Positions 51,880 to 63,695 of a stretch of 64,000 bases of DNA are shown piece after piece (position 1 is the stretch's first letter; each line of letters starts with the position of its first letter). Origin of the DNA: Parastagonospora avenae f. sp. tritici 18332-5 (Eukaryota > Ascomycota > Dothideomycetes > Pleosporales > Phaeosphaeriaceae); the NCBI GenBank assembly GCA_022559985.1, contig JAFJTR010000102.1, positions 1 through 64,000 of the forward strand. Reading direction: 5' to 3'. The position numbers and the translations under genes were made by a program. The notes under the pieces were generated by a model. That model was given only the letters and a program-made list of their open reading frames with translations. It ran no database searches and was not told the origin of the DNA.

Positions 51880-54148
51880 TTTGATGAGTGTACCTAGGCT
51901 AGGGAGTTCTTAGATCGTTACTGCTGGTACCTGTGCGGCGAGACCGCCGCGTACCTTTATATCCAGGTGCTCAGGCATAACAAAAGTAGATGGTATATAT
52001 TGAGCTTAGCGGAAGTGTTTCGATGCATCGTCACGACGTCTTAATGGGCGAATAGGAGAGAAGCGCACTGACACGCGTGTATAGATCTACTCGATAGGTA
52101 TATTGCGACAGGCCTGTTTTGCGGAGGTTTTGCCCCGCCTGGGAGGAGCAAAGAGTTTCGATAATCCCGAAGTCCGCAACAGTCTAGCGTGCCCGAAGTC
52201 AATGCAAAACGACAAGGATCAAGCACACGTGCGAACAGGCAAGGCTGGTGCAGGGGAGGATTCAAGAACATTTGTATACCCGTGCGGACGGTCAGGCTCA
52301 AAGGATGGTAGTAGTAGAGTGTGTTATGCAAACCATGCATCTGACTATGAGGCGGACTCTGCAGACTCGCACTGCTATTTCCTCATAGCACCCAGGCCAG
52401 GGGGGCAGCATGCCAGATCTTACTCGGGTTACTTGCATTGGGAGCTTCTCTCTTGAGTCGAAACTACGTATCATCAGTATAGGCCCATTTTTAGGACTGT
52501 TCGGTTTCAACATCATCGCGTGCAGACTCCGCTATTGGTCGCATGAATTACACCTTCGGCTGGTCAGGCACCGCCATTCCACAATCGCTTCGGTCCAGGG
52601 TCTGCGCCACTTAAGTCTCCACATAGTTAATGTATGTGTATCGCTGGCTCCCAGGATCTCTACCTCTTTGGTAGCTCTAGTGTATGCTAAGCATTCGTCT
52701 ATGAGCGCGAAGGTCGCATCACCGTAATATGTGCCTGGTGGGCCAATCTCATGACACCCAAAGTCAATGCAGAAGGTAGTATTATTCTTTGAGCTCGCGC
52801 ACCTAGTATAGGCTGGAAGGAATGGAAGTCAGTGCGATGCATGTGTCGAGGACTTCTCCACGTTGGGTTTCGACAGTACGCCCTCGTACATAATTCGGTG
52901 CCTCCTAAGTGGATGTGTATGATCTGCTGTGCTGCCGTGAGCATCGGGGTTTTCTGATGCGACAGCTTTGGGCTGTTCACGCGTGGGTAATTGTGTGGCG
53001 GACCTCGAGGTATCTGACGACTTGTAAGCGGTGCTGTAGAAACGGACCTCGGGATGAAGTCGCACTGGTGTTGTTTTGATCGACCGAAGATCACAACTCC
53101 AGGAGCACTGTTGGGTGTTAGATTGCTATCATGCCAAAGGTATGCAGATGGTGAGCTTGCAACATGGCAGTTCTGGAGTCCATGTCCGTGATGGCTAACG
53201 AAGCCCTACTAGCGGCCGAAATGCGCCCGACTACGTCATGTGGTCTCCCAGCAAAACTTAATCCTAGGTAGTTCTTTCTCCAACTGTTGTAGCAGCATTT
53301 TTGGTTGATATCTCTATTTTGTGGCTCTTTGCATCATGCTATATGATCTCTCAATGCTGTCATGTAATCGTGATCCTGAGTAATGACTTGTATCTGGCGT
53401 CGGCAGCACGGCAAAACAAGCAGGCCACGCGATCTAGCGTAATCTCGCTTGGACAAGCGTCTGTCCGAGCTGCACTTCCTGCCGATCTCTCCTCAGACTG
53501 ATCCTGTGGTTTTCCACGACATCGTCAAAATGGAGACGAGTGATGGTCGATTCCTCGAGACGCATCATTCGCAAGATTGGTGGATAGTGGAGATGGTGGA
53601 CACTCATCAATGTCTTTGATCCCGTAGTGCAAGAGGTGCTGGTGGTAGTGAGGTATGGTAGGTAGTCGAAGAGCTTGTAGGTGAGAGTGTGAGACTAGAT
53701 GACGTTGAACAGGGCCCCGATGTGGTGGAATCCTGCAAAGACAAAGCGGACAAGGTACTTGACGGGTCGCTGCTCTGCGAAGAAGAGCTTAATAGAGTTG
53801 CGATGAATAATAGCTAACAATTCATATAGAATTTAGTTTGAGAATTATCAAAAATCTGTTCGACCAACCATGTGATGCAGAGGACTGTTGAGATGCGAGG
53901 GGCCAAAAACGAGGAAGTACATGATGCTGTGGCCAAGCTGTTGGGAGGAAGCCACGATGAGCAGCGCACAGCCCTGCGAATGGAATATGTCCAAGGGTCC
54001 AATCGCCACCTTGTGAGTTGCCACAACGCGCAGTCACTGTTACCAACTACCAAATACATTCTTCCAGCAATTTTTGTATTTGCTGCAGACTTTCTCGCTG
54101 GAGTCATTAATGGCTTCACCGAGTGCTGCGCTATGCTCAAGCAAATAT
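51880..54148. other. Gene-poor region, 2.3 kb
   Basis: Between the phosphodiesterase promoter and the decayed amidase. A CCTAGGTAG motif is at about 53264-53272. On the minus strand, 53600-54060 has a broken frame with hydrophobic, protein-like segments (for example LLIVASSQQLGHSIMYFLVF and RPVKYLVRFVFAGFHHIGALF). These may be a relic of a membrane-protein gene, but I cannot name it. Confidence 0.4.
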
Positions 54149-56327
54149 GACGTGAAGACAACGGTCGGAGACATATCGTATCTCCTTGTTCCAAGCGAGT
54201 AGGTTTGTGCTATATTACTCTCACAGGGTTGGTCTCTGCGAATATTAACCTAAATGCACAGAACTCCATCGCCGAGATCACAGCTCGTGCAGTCACTTTC
54301 CAGCCTGTGTTTGTCTACAAGGTCTCATCTGGAGACCACGTTACCCAAAAGAACATAACGGAATATCTAGACACTTGCGCGAGGCACGACGTCTACAACT
54401 CGTCGTTCTTAAGCTACATCGTATTTCTTGGCAGCAGCCAGGAAGACGCATCGGTGGAGGGTGAAAACATTCGATTTCTGGATTCCGAAAGATTCGGAGC
54501 GTGGAGCTTCGTGACTGACGACGCGTCCAAGAACACATTAGCTCCTGGACCGTATGTGCTCGGCCGTAAAATGACTTGGCAACCGTCGAGGATATACGCC
54601 GACACGCATGATACGATGTTGACTTCTTTCAGACCCAGATATACTCCTGACAGGCACGTAAAGACACAACCTCCGCATTGGATTTAGCTGACTTATGTAC
54701 AGCCCCGTCGAATACAGTTCAGTCGAGCGAGGAAATCCCGTCTACGCCGTTGTTCCTTCTCGTTGCTACTTCGAAAAGTCCTTCGAGAAGCCTCTAAACG
54801 GCGCCCGCATTGTCATCAAAGATATCTTCGATATAGTCGGTACCAAGACCACGTTGTGCAACAAAGCCTGGGGGGGATCTCTACTCAGTCAGCTCTGAAA
54901 ACGCGCCAACAATCTAGTCTCTGCTCGACAAAGGCGCAATTGTAATCGGAAAGACGAAACTCAACGCCATGATAATCCGCGAGGAGACAATGGAGTGTGT
55001 GGAATACTTTGCTCCGTTAAACCTTCGAGGCGACGGCTACCAAACGTCATCGGGAAGTAGTAGTGGAAGCTATGCTTCTCTTGCCGCTTATGATTGGCTG
55101 GACTTTGCAATTGGATCAGACACGAATTGTAGCTGTCGGAAGCCGGCGCACTGGAACGGAGTTTTCCCAGTCCGACCTACGCATGGTATACTGAGCACCG
55201 AGGGCGTAGTCTCCTTCTGTCCATAAATTATACCCATTACGCGGAGTATTAGCGCATGCTGAATAGTCCTCAGGATGTTTAATTTACCGGCTTTTTTCAG
55301 TAGTGATCTAGCAGCATTTCTCAATTTTGCAAATGCATGGTATGGCAATTCTTCCCTCATCGTGCAGCAGCCAAAGGTAGGAAGACTTTTTCCAACGATC
55401 ATAATAGCTACTTACTCGAGCAGAAGTCTAGAACTATATCGTGTCCCCAGGACTATCTGTCAACGGACAACACAGATCAATCTCGAGTGGTAGAATCATT
55501 CGTCAGAGATCTCGAGGCGGTTCTTGGTACTAAGCGCACCGAAATATCAATAGCCGAGGATTGGATGAAGTTTCGACCCGCTGGTGTAAAAGAGAGCGAT
55601 GTGGCTGAGTATCTCAAAGATGTGAGAAGGAAATCCCTAAATGATGTGAGCGATTAACCCATTGATAGGCCGGAACACTTCCATACTACCCAGACTCGTA
55701 CAAGCAACTCGCCAGCTTCCGCGACAGATACGCAGAAAAAATCCACAAATCTCCCTTTGTCCACAAAGCTTTGAGGTGGAGATGGTGCGTACACCGACAA
55801 CGAGGCTTGTTTCATGATAGCTAATACATCACATGGAAGTCGCAAAGAACGTGACAGGCGAGCAAAGAGACGAGCTGATGGAGCGATTACACATCTACAA
55901 GGCTTGGGTGCTCGATCGAATTTTCAAGGTTCATGATGGAGGCGGAGTTCTGGTGGTTCTACCAACCGAGAATGGCCGGCCGAATTACAGATATGCCACT
56001 CCTCTACCTTTTGGCTTGCTCAGTGGTTTCTCACCACTTTACTTGTCGCCAATAGCTGGAAAACCTGAAGTGACGGCTCCTGTGGGAGAAATCTCATATC
56101 TTTCTCGTATAAGCGATCGAGAAGAACCTATGCCAATAAGTGTGTCGGTCGTTTCGTCGCCTGGTAAGTCTCTACTGCATGTACATAGTACAATCAAATG
56201 GCTAATAGACGTATCAGGGACTGACTACCATCTTATCGATACAATTATTAGCGCAATGAAGCAGGGAAACAGGCCACTGAAAGTATCCACGGGCCGCTCG
56301 ATCTACGCTACCACTCAGAGTTATTAG
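54149..56327 (+). pseudogene. Amidase-signature hydrolase, decayed
   Basis: Pieces of one amidase are spread over several frames. An N-terminal domain (54205-54687) is followed by the amidase core: PLNGARIVIKDIFDIVG (catalytic Lys), GSSSGSYASL (cis-Ser loop) and the nucleophile-loop region changed to SDTNCSCRKPAHWNG, where the family has two glycines at the NC position. The C-terminal part at 55833-56327 carries LLSGFSPLYLSPIAGKPEVTAP and a still-intact GTAAGT...CAG intron near 56165-56218. Visible lesions are a TAG at about 54211-54213 in the N-terminal frame, a seven-G run (54870-54876) that shifts frame where six would keep it, a TAG at 54915-54917 just downstream of the G-run, and a TAA at about 55224. 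Some breaks near 54660 and 55660-55830 may be introns. The enzyme is not functional as read. Confidence 0.75.
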
Positions 56328-58170
56328 TTGCCCTGAACACGCTGTTGGAGAACTTTTCTATCACTTGGAGCTGTAGATCGAAGTCGCACCAAGGTTTGCG
56401 TGCGTAATTACCATGAGATAGCTGTACGTTACTTCACTGGCGCCACGAAGGCCTCAAGTCAGTACCACCTCCTTGAACCATCAATACGAGCGATATCAAC
56501 CTCAGATCCAAAAGCATTCCTACAACGGGGACCTTTGATTAGTAGAGAATTAACTGTGGGGCATCAAGCCCAACGATGCGGACGTTCTACATACACGAGT
56601 TTAACGTGCGGGAACGAACCTTAACAGACGATGAGGTCGTAGGACAAAGATAGTTTCTCGCGGTAGAAATCTCGGAATCACATGTCCGCGCGGTAAAAGA
56701 GGTGGCGATAGCGAGAGCGGCATGTCATGCGGATGGGAAAGCATAATGCCCTTGCATTCGTGCCAAGATCGGTGACCGGTGAGGCGCATGTTTTGAGTTC
56801 ACAGGGACCTGCATACCGAGCAAGTGTCGTTAATCTTCATAACTTCTATAAACATTACTACACTTCTCAGGAAGTGACACAGATCTATAATTGATTTATG
56901 TGCAAGGCTAGAATGTTGAGACACTGGATTCGGCGGCAAGTCTCGGACTGGTCCGGTCATGCGAGTTCGGGAACTATGGCATGACGGAAGATGGCAGAAA
57001 GAGCTGAAGCTTTATATCGGGTCTTGACAGGGGTGTGCTAACAGTGGAAGAGGCATGGTGTTCTTGGTGTTACTACTAGTGATATACTTTCCCTAGTGCT
57101 TGTGCTCGTTCTATCATACTTACGAACTGTTGACTAGATCAGGCTTCTTTACGGCTGACGAACAACTTTACCATGCTCGCTCATGATATCCTATTTCGTG
57201 CCTATTATGTCACTGATATGACCTACATTTCAATTAAGCAAAGAACAGACCTAAGAGCCTTTGTCGAATGTGTACCGGACATCGACGTCAACAGGAAGAC
57301 ATAAAAACTTGAATATGACCGGATTGTTTGGTCAGCATGGCCGATCTGAGAAAGTTGATGTCTCACAAGGAAGGCACAGCGAAGTGAGGCTAGTAGCTGA
57401 CCTCAGAAGCGTGCATGGGCCGCACATGTATACTACCCTTCGATGCAACATCATGGCAAGCACCTTCTTCAATTAGAACGCTAGCCTAATGCTGACATGC
57501 TAGAAGTGGGCACACGAGGTGTGCGACTTCGCGGCTCGGGCTACGGGAAGATGGAGACGGCGTTTGACAAAAGCATGGTATGGCTGGCGGGACTGACGTC
57601 CCACTACCTACCTAGGTACTTCTAAGGATCTAGCAGCATGCTTGTACACGTGCATGATATAAATATAAGCTTCCGGGCAGATAACTCGCTATCAGCGGCT
57701 ATCGTTGTAGATCACGACGCAAGACGAACGGGTTGCGGTGAAGGTGGGGGTGCGGGGGGCAGGACAAAGATCCGAGTCGCAGAGAGTCATGGAAGCATTC
57801 TCGATGGTAGCCAGAGTGTAGAACTCTCTTTTTTGTGTTTAAGCTTCAATGGGCTGCTGGCCAATCGCGGTGACACTATGGATGTGCTAGCTTGCTTCAT
57901 CCCGATTTAAGGTTGCGATTGGGATCTAGCTCCCGACATGGCTTCGAGTAGGTTCAATCCGGCCCTTCTCACCCGCTCGAGCCTCATCTGATGTCAGAAT
58001 AGAGCATGTCAAGAAATCGTACGCGTTGTCCAACTAGGAAACTTTTGATGCCTAAGTATAAGAGCGAATATGTCTTCGACTAAGAAGTTGCACATTGTTC
58101 TACAATCTTTGCAGACTATGCTACATAAACGCAAACATCCTGCATACCTCTGCTTTCCATCTCAGCGGCC
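56328..58170. other. Gene-poor region, 1.8 kb, with a CCTAGGTA-type motif
   Basis: Between the dead amidase and the P450. A CTACCTACCTAGGTA motif is at about 57602-57616. No supportable gene; short open frames only. Confidence 0.45.
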
Positions 58171-60039
58171 ATGTACATCCTCATCATCTATATACTCGTT
58201 ATTGCGATAACAGCAAATCAAGCTTTGAAGAGGATCAAAGCATTCCGCTCTCCATTGAGAAAACTCCCAGGACCTTGGTATGCTCCTCTCACGACCGTTC
58301 ATTTGCAATGCCTCTTTTCGACCGGCAACATCTGGAAATATGTTGAAAAGGGCCACAAACGCTATGGACCCATCATGCGAGTTGGACCTCGCCAAGTGTG
58401 GGTCTCAGACAAGGACGCCATGAAGCAGATTCTGGTTAAACAGGATTTGCCAAAGGTCGCTATGTATGCGGAGATTTCGAGGGACAGGGCGAGCCCGGGG
58501 CTGTTTGGCGAGATGTGAGTGACTCTCTTCCCTCCAGATTTGATTTCGGTAGAGACTGACTGGACACAAGCCGTCATGAGCCTCACAAACGCCTCAAGCG
58601 CTTCTTGTCACCTGCATTCACTGTAGCCTACGTTGACAACTTGGAGGTGTACTTTCAGAACATTGTACGCGATCTGCTCAACAAGTATCAAGACAAGGTC
58701 ATCAGCAACCCGGCCTCTGAACGCGGCTTCGAAACAGACTTCATGGAAGATTTGCACAACGTTGCTCTTGATATGTAAGTCCCTTTGCACTCTGTCCTAT
58801 ACCTACTGACTCTGTCGTTGCAGAATGGGAGAATGCTCATTCGGCAAAGGGTTCGGCCAAACGAACCCGGAAAGGAAGGGAGAGGATGGTGTGGATGAAA
58901 GAATCTGGAAGTCGATTCCGCGCTCCATCTTTGACGGCTTGAGCAAACGCTACCAGGTATGTCCGTCAGATCCGCCATGATCCCACCATATGCCTCCAGT
59001 CCTTTGCATAACTAAAATCTTCCAAGACTGTCTATATCAAGAAACTCATCCGGTTTTTCGTCATGGACATCAAGTTCGATTGGCCTGCAGAAATGATCGC
59101 AGTGAGTTATCGCACTTGACGCGACTCCCGCTCGATTGCACTAACTCTTCCTAGGCAATCGAAGCCGTCATATATAGGCGACAGCAGACCTCCAGTACCG
59201 AGCGTCAAGACCTCCTCCAACACTTGTTGGAGCAAGGCAAGCGACCAGATACTGGCGTTACCATGGATACCCGCGACATCACCGACCAAATGGCCGAAAT
59301 CCTACTCGCCGGATCCGAAACGACCTCCGGAACGCTCGCCTGCTTGTTCCTCGAACTCGCCCGTAACCCCGTCGTTTATAACAAGTTACTAGAATCCCTG
59401 CCCAGCGCCTCAATCGGCGATGACATCGTCTCTAGCAAAATGGTCCGCACCGAGCCGCAATATGAGTACCTGGAGGCATGCATCAAGGAAAACTTGCGCT
59501 TGCATCCGATTGCATCCGAGATGGGGCGCCGGACGGGAACGGAGTGGGTCAATTTGATGGGCTACGATCTGCCTCCGCATACCGTGGTGTCCGCTTCGTA
59601 CCGTGCTTTGCACCTCAACGAGGAGTACTGGCCCCAAGCGCAGCGTTTCTGGCCCGAACGGTTCTTGGCGGACGATAAGAGAGGCGACGCGCCTGCTGCC
59701 GAGTAAGTCTCTCCTAACTTGCTTCGATGAATGAGGTCAATCTAACACAAGCTGTCTAGTATGCACGCGTATTACCCCTTCTCAGGAGGCAAGCACTCGT
59801 GCATCGGAATCAAGTAAGTCTATTGTTACCTTGAAAAAAGCCGGGGGTACCATGATTAACACTTCGGTAGCTTCGCCTGGTCCGAAATGAGAATTGTCGC
59901 GGCCAGCGTTCTTTCTAGATTCAAACTCTTTGAGGTGTCGAACCAGGACGTTGACTTCAGGCAGTATATCACTATGCAGTTCGCTACGGGCGAATGGAAG
60001 GTTATACTCGAGCCTAGGCAGGGCAAAGATGCTGAATAG
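58171..60039 (+). CDS. Cytochrome P450 monooxygenase, 508 aa
   Basis: Haem-thiolate oxygenase anchored in the endoplasmic reticulum. Seven exons: 58171-58514, 58571-58774, 58824-58956, 59027-59101, 59155-59702, 59760-59813 and 59871-60039; the six introns are 49-70 bp and all keep phase. N-terminal membrane anchor MYILIIYILVIAITANQAL, then the proline hinge LPGPWYAP. The I-helix oxygen-activation motif is AGSETT (304-309), the K-helix ExxR is ENLR (364-367), the PERF motif is WPERFLAD, and the haem loop is FSGGKHSCIG with ligand Cys449. Catalytic machinery looks complete. The CYP family cannot be set by eye. No backbone synthase or regulator is near, so a secondary-metabolite cluster is not supported here. 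Confidence 0.93.
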
Positions 60040-60509
60040 CACAGCCTATATATAGCATCAAGAAGGAGCGACAATATAAAAGACTCGCACAATTTCCACT
60101 GAGTCCGGTGATGACAGTGCGACGCCGTTTTCGTCTAACCATAAGGCGGTATGTATGCCAGAAGCACAGATTTTACAGTATTGGTGCTAGCAGGGCTCAA
60201 CGTACTGTGGCTGTTCACAAATCACATACGCACTGCAGGGCACTTTACGTTTGCATGAACTCCCTTTACCAGTCCGAAAAGAATCCTTTCTTGATTCGCA
60301 GCACAATACCAAGTATGTACAAGAAGATTATGTAGACGCTCCGAAACCTTGGCCCTATGCTCACGTGGAGCTACCGATAGAAGTAGTGTACAAAGGAAAG
60401 AAGGTGCATTACATGCCCAGGGGTATCAATACTATGCACTGCACTTTTCGAGATCCCCCTAGTATCCTTTGAGAGAAACTGACATAGGAAAAAATGCGAT
60501 CTGCATTGT
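60040..60509. other. Convergent spacer between P450 and the GAR-domain gene
   Basis: 470 bp. No supportable gene, repeat or RNA. Confidence 0.45.
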
Positions 60510-63500
60510 TTATTCCAACACGGGCTTCCCACCTCTCAAGAAGATCCGCTTTGTACCGCCGACCTTACCCAGATCACCAAATTCTGGCTTCTTTCCTCCC
60601 GCGCGACTGTCTGAGCGAGACTCACTTCTGCTGTCGGCTCTCTCTTCGCGCTGTTGGGGCGTGTGATTTGCTGGCATCACGCTGCCAGATACGGTGCGTG
60701 CTTGCTTCATCATGCCCTCAATCCATTCGAGCTTTTCCCCACTAAGGTCAAGCTTTTTGGCCTTGGGACCGGCGAGTCCGGCTTCGTTACCTGTCCAGGA
60801 ACGCTGCGAAGAGTTTGTGGAGGGTACAGAAGGCTCCTCTGCAATACCCGGAGTTGAGGCGAAACTGGGCATGGGATGTACTGCATCATCAATCGACACA
60901 CCGGTAGTCGAAGACTTTGTAGGCGTCGTCAGAGGGCTTGCTGTAGGTCGGCCGCTGCTGACACGTCGATCTTGTCTTCCCGCTGCACTCTCGGGCCGGT
61001 TGGGCGAGTTTGTACTGTCGTTGTTCTTGACTTCCAAACCTAGAATTTCGAATTTACCGTCACTAGCGGTTCGTCGTCCGTGATGCTCTGCGTACTGTCT
61101 TAGGTATTCACCAAGATCTGCCCAGCCACCCCCGACACGAACCATGACTCTTTCACCATTCTCGCCAACGCGGCGAATGAACAGCTTAACCGGCTGCTCC
61201 TTTCCTGGTTGGGTGAGGTGATATAGTTTGATGTCATTGTCAGTTCGTGAGGCTGCGGCAGATTTGCGGCCAGAGGCAATACTGTCGAATTCGTTCTTCG
61301 CGGGCGACAAGGTCAGTTCTGGGGACTTTAGTCCGCTCACAGAACGGGCAGCACGGAGGTAATTCCTGCTGCCTCTGTTTGCAAGACCGCGCGACGGCTT
61401 GACCTCTGGGGAGTCGGCACTAGGACCAGACGTGAGGCGAATGTGAGCTGGGATGGTGGTGAGAATGTCTGATATTTTGCGCTCAAGGTCCTCGGCGCTG
61501 GACTTTTGACTGAACTGTGTCGGCGGCCACGGTGCGCTGTCAATACTGTTTTCGATGATGTTTCGACCGAGCCGCCGCTTGGCCATTGCAGCATTTAGCT
61601 CAGGACGAGGTGCTCTGACGTTTCGATTGGTTGCATTGCGGACCGAAGGAGAATCCTCAATATAACTAGGAGGACTCGAATCATCGAAGGAAATGTTGGA
61701 GGAAACAGAGCCCTGGCTACCCCTTCGTGATCGCGGCGTCTGTGGAGGTTCTAGCATTGGGCCATCTTGGCCGTCGTTGGTGATAATGACGGGGTTTTCG
61801 GAGACACCTACGGGGTTGTGGCGCAAAGGCACTTCCTCTGCCACTGGCCCGGCTGCTCGGTCGTGCTCAGCCTGTAGAGTCTCGCGCGGCGATTGTACGG
61901 GAATGGCAGCCTCCGAGGAATCTTCCAGGTCGTCCAGATCGTTGTGGACCACGGTGTCGCCCTCGTCAAAATCTGACTCTTCGTCCTCTTCCACTTCGGC
62001 GATCTCGTTGTGGGAGACGGGATCTGCCATTCTCTGTTTGACACCGCGTGATGCGAACGGTTCATCTGCACCATTGGCATTTGTAAACGATGGCCCAGGC
62101 CTCACAGCGCCGGCCTCAATCGTGGGTGAGGCGATGGCATCGGTCATGAACCAAGGCTTCTTGCTCGGCGTTGATCTATTGGAGGATGACCCAGTAGTGA
62201 TCTCGCGGACTCGAGGGCTTCCCAGTCCTGGCGAGTTTACGGGTGTGTATGATATCTCGCGATGGACAATGTTCGAATCCGACACAATCTTTGGTTTCAC
62301 CTTTACAGGAGTTACAGTGTTGCCGTTCTTCCAGTTGGGGCCCTGGTCTGTTGTACTGGCTTGTCCGCGATCAGTGTCAACAAGCCCAGGAGCTCCGGTT
62401 TGCGGCAGAGAGCCGACATGACGGGAATTGTCGTTCAAAGCCTCATTGCCGTGAGTCAGGATTTGCGCAACAGCCTCGGAGTTGGTTGCTTCGTTCACGG
62501 GCTGAAGAATGACGCTGCTATTATGGTCTTGAACGACGCTTCCAAGCTCTTGCTGTGCTGCACCAGTGGCAGTAGACTGCAGTGCAGGCTCCTTGCTAGC
62601 TGCAGTCTGCGTGACGGGAGCCCTCTGTTCATACTTCCTCCTGAGATCAAAGTCCATGACCTTTCTCCTCGAATCATGTGACCAGCGGCCATAGTCGGTC
62701 TCGATAGCCTCAAATGTATCAATCCACCTGTCTGGTATGCAGTCGTCGCGTCCTTCGAGGTTGTCCAACATTCTATCTAGACGCTTTCCAAGATCGCTGA
62801 CTTTGTTTCCCAGCACAGCAGAGATGGTATCCACGGCGTCCTTCCACTGGGCAAAAGCAGCATCGGAGGTGTCGGCCGGCGGGTCGATTGCGTCCCAGCC
62901 TAATCGCATGGCCTTTTGGGCGGTGCTGAGGTCGTCGAGGTAGCGGGGAACTTCGCGGAGGGTCGATATGCGGGCGGTCCAGGTATTCAGGCGGTCTTTG
63001 AGCTGGGCGTGGTGTGGAAGTGCGGACAGGAGAGTTTGTGTGATGAGGAAGGAGAAATCGTCCATGGGCTTGTAGCTCTGGCGAGTGGCTTCGTAGCCAG
63101 CAGAGGACGGGCGTGACCTGCCGCTCGGGTGCATATCGAGCACGTGTTCTTTCAGCTCCTCAACATCCAGCTTCAGCATCTCCTCCTCTATGTCGTCCAG
63201 ACGCGCCTCGTGTGACTCTACCTCGACGGACAGTATAGAGCCCCAGTACTCCAGCGGCGGGAGGGCGTTGGTGAGGTCTGCATCGCCGACGTGTTCCCTA
63301 ATGCGCAGCTCGAGACTTCTCCGGCGCTTCTCGCGATATTCGTCGCTCGGCTGCTCGAAGCTGCCCGACCAGCCCCATTGCTCGATTTCGCTGCACCAGC
63401 TCTTAAGGCGCTGAGCAGCCTTGGCAACGCGCGCACCCAGATCGCGCTCGGCGGCGGTGAGTGAATCGATGCAGGCAAAGATCTTGTATTCGTCGCAAGT

Positions 63501-63695
63501 AGTGTCAAACGGGACAGGGCGCTGGGTAAAAGCGCGGAGGGTGGTGTCGGGCGACAGGTCGCGCAGGCGGCCCTCTTCAGAGCTGCCGTGCACCCGTCCG
63601 CGTCGTCCTCCAGGCGACATTGTGGGCGAGGGCGCTCGGCGTGGTGTCGCAGCAATGGGCGGTGCCAGACGCAGTGGCGAAGATAGGCCGGCCAT
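60510..63695 (-). CDS. GAR (Gas2-related) domain protein, 1061 aa, probably microtubule-associated
   Basis: The first ATG of the long frame is at 63695; codons upstream lack ATG. The N-terminal 400 residues are charged and helical (LKSWCSEIEQWGWSGSFE, ARLDDIEEEMLKLDVEELKEHVLDM, KVSDLGKRLDRMLDNLEGRDD), suggesting coiled coils. A long Ser/Pro/Thr-rich disordered middle follows. Near residues 820-890 comes a GAR domain, KLFIRRVGENGERVMVRVGGGWADLGEYLRQYAEHHGRR, the zinc-containing fold that binds microtubules in Gas2 and spectraplakins. The C-terminus is basic (GGTKRIFLRGGKP), again as in microtubule linkers. Intronless. Role in nuclear positioning or tip growth is inference from the domain. Confidence 0.82.
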   Translation of the reverse strand: MAGLSSPLRLAPPIAATPRRAPSPTMSPGGRRGRVHGSSEEGRLRDLSPDTTLRAFTQRPVPFDTTCDEYKIFACIDSLTAAERDLGARVAKAAQRLKSWCSEIEQWGWSGSFEQPSDEYREKRRRSLELRIREHVGDADLTNALPPLEYWGSILSVEVESHEARLDDIEEEMLKLDVEELKEHVLDMHPSGRSRPSSAGYEATRQSYKPMDDFSFLITQTLLSALPHHAQLKDRLNTWTARISTLREVPRYLDDLSTAQKAMRLGWDAIDPPADTSDAAFAQWKDAVDTISAVLGNKVSDLGKRLDRMLDNLEGRDDCIPDRWIDTFEAIETDYGRWSHDSRRKVMDFDLRRKYEQRAPVTQTAASKEPALQSTATGAAQQELGSVVQDHNSSVILQPVNEATNSEAVAQILTHGNEALNDNSRHVGSLPQTGAPGLVDTDRGQASTTDQGPNWKNGNTVTPVKVKPKIVSDSNIVHREISYTPVNSPGLGSPRVREITTGSSSNRSTPSKKPWFMTDAIASPTIEAGAVRPGPSFTNANGADEPFASRGVKQRMADPVSHNEIAEVEEDEESDFDEGDTVVHNDLDDLEDSSEAAIPVQSPRETLQAEHDRAAGPVAEEVPLRHNPVGVSENPVIITNDGQDGPMLEPPQTPRSRRGSQGSVSSNISFDDSSPPSYIEDSPSVRNATNRNVRAPRPELNAAMAKRRLGRNIIENSIDSAPWPPTQFSQKSSAEDLERKISDILTTIPAHIRLTSGPSADSPEVKPSRGLANRGSRNYLRAARSVSGLKSPELTLSPAKNEFDSIASGRKSAAASRTDNDIKLYHLTQPGKEQPVKLFIRRVGENGERVMVRVGGGWADLGEYLRQYAEHHGRRTASDGKFEILGLEVKNNDSTNSPNRPESAAGRQDRRVSSGRPTASPLTTPTKSSTTGVSIDDAVHPMPSFASTPGIAEEPSVPSTNSSQRSWTGNEAGLAGPKAKKLDLSGEKLEWIEGMMKQARTVSGSVMPANHTPQQREERADSRSESRSDSRAGGKKPEFGDLGKVGGTKRIFLRGGKPVLE

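Noticed and set aside
58171..60039. P450 plus amidase as a secondary-metabolite cluster
   Set aside because: No polyketide, peptide or terpene backbone enzyme, transporter or regulator is near, and the amidase is dead.
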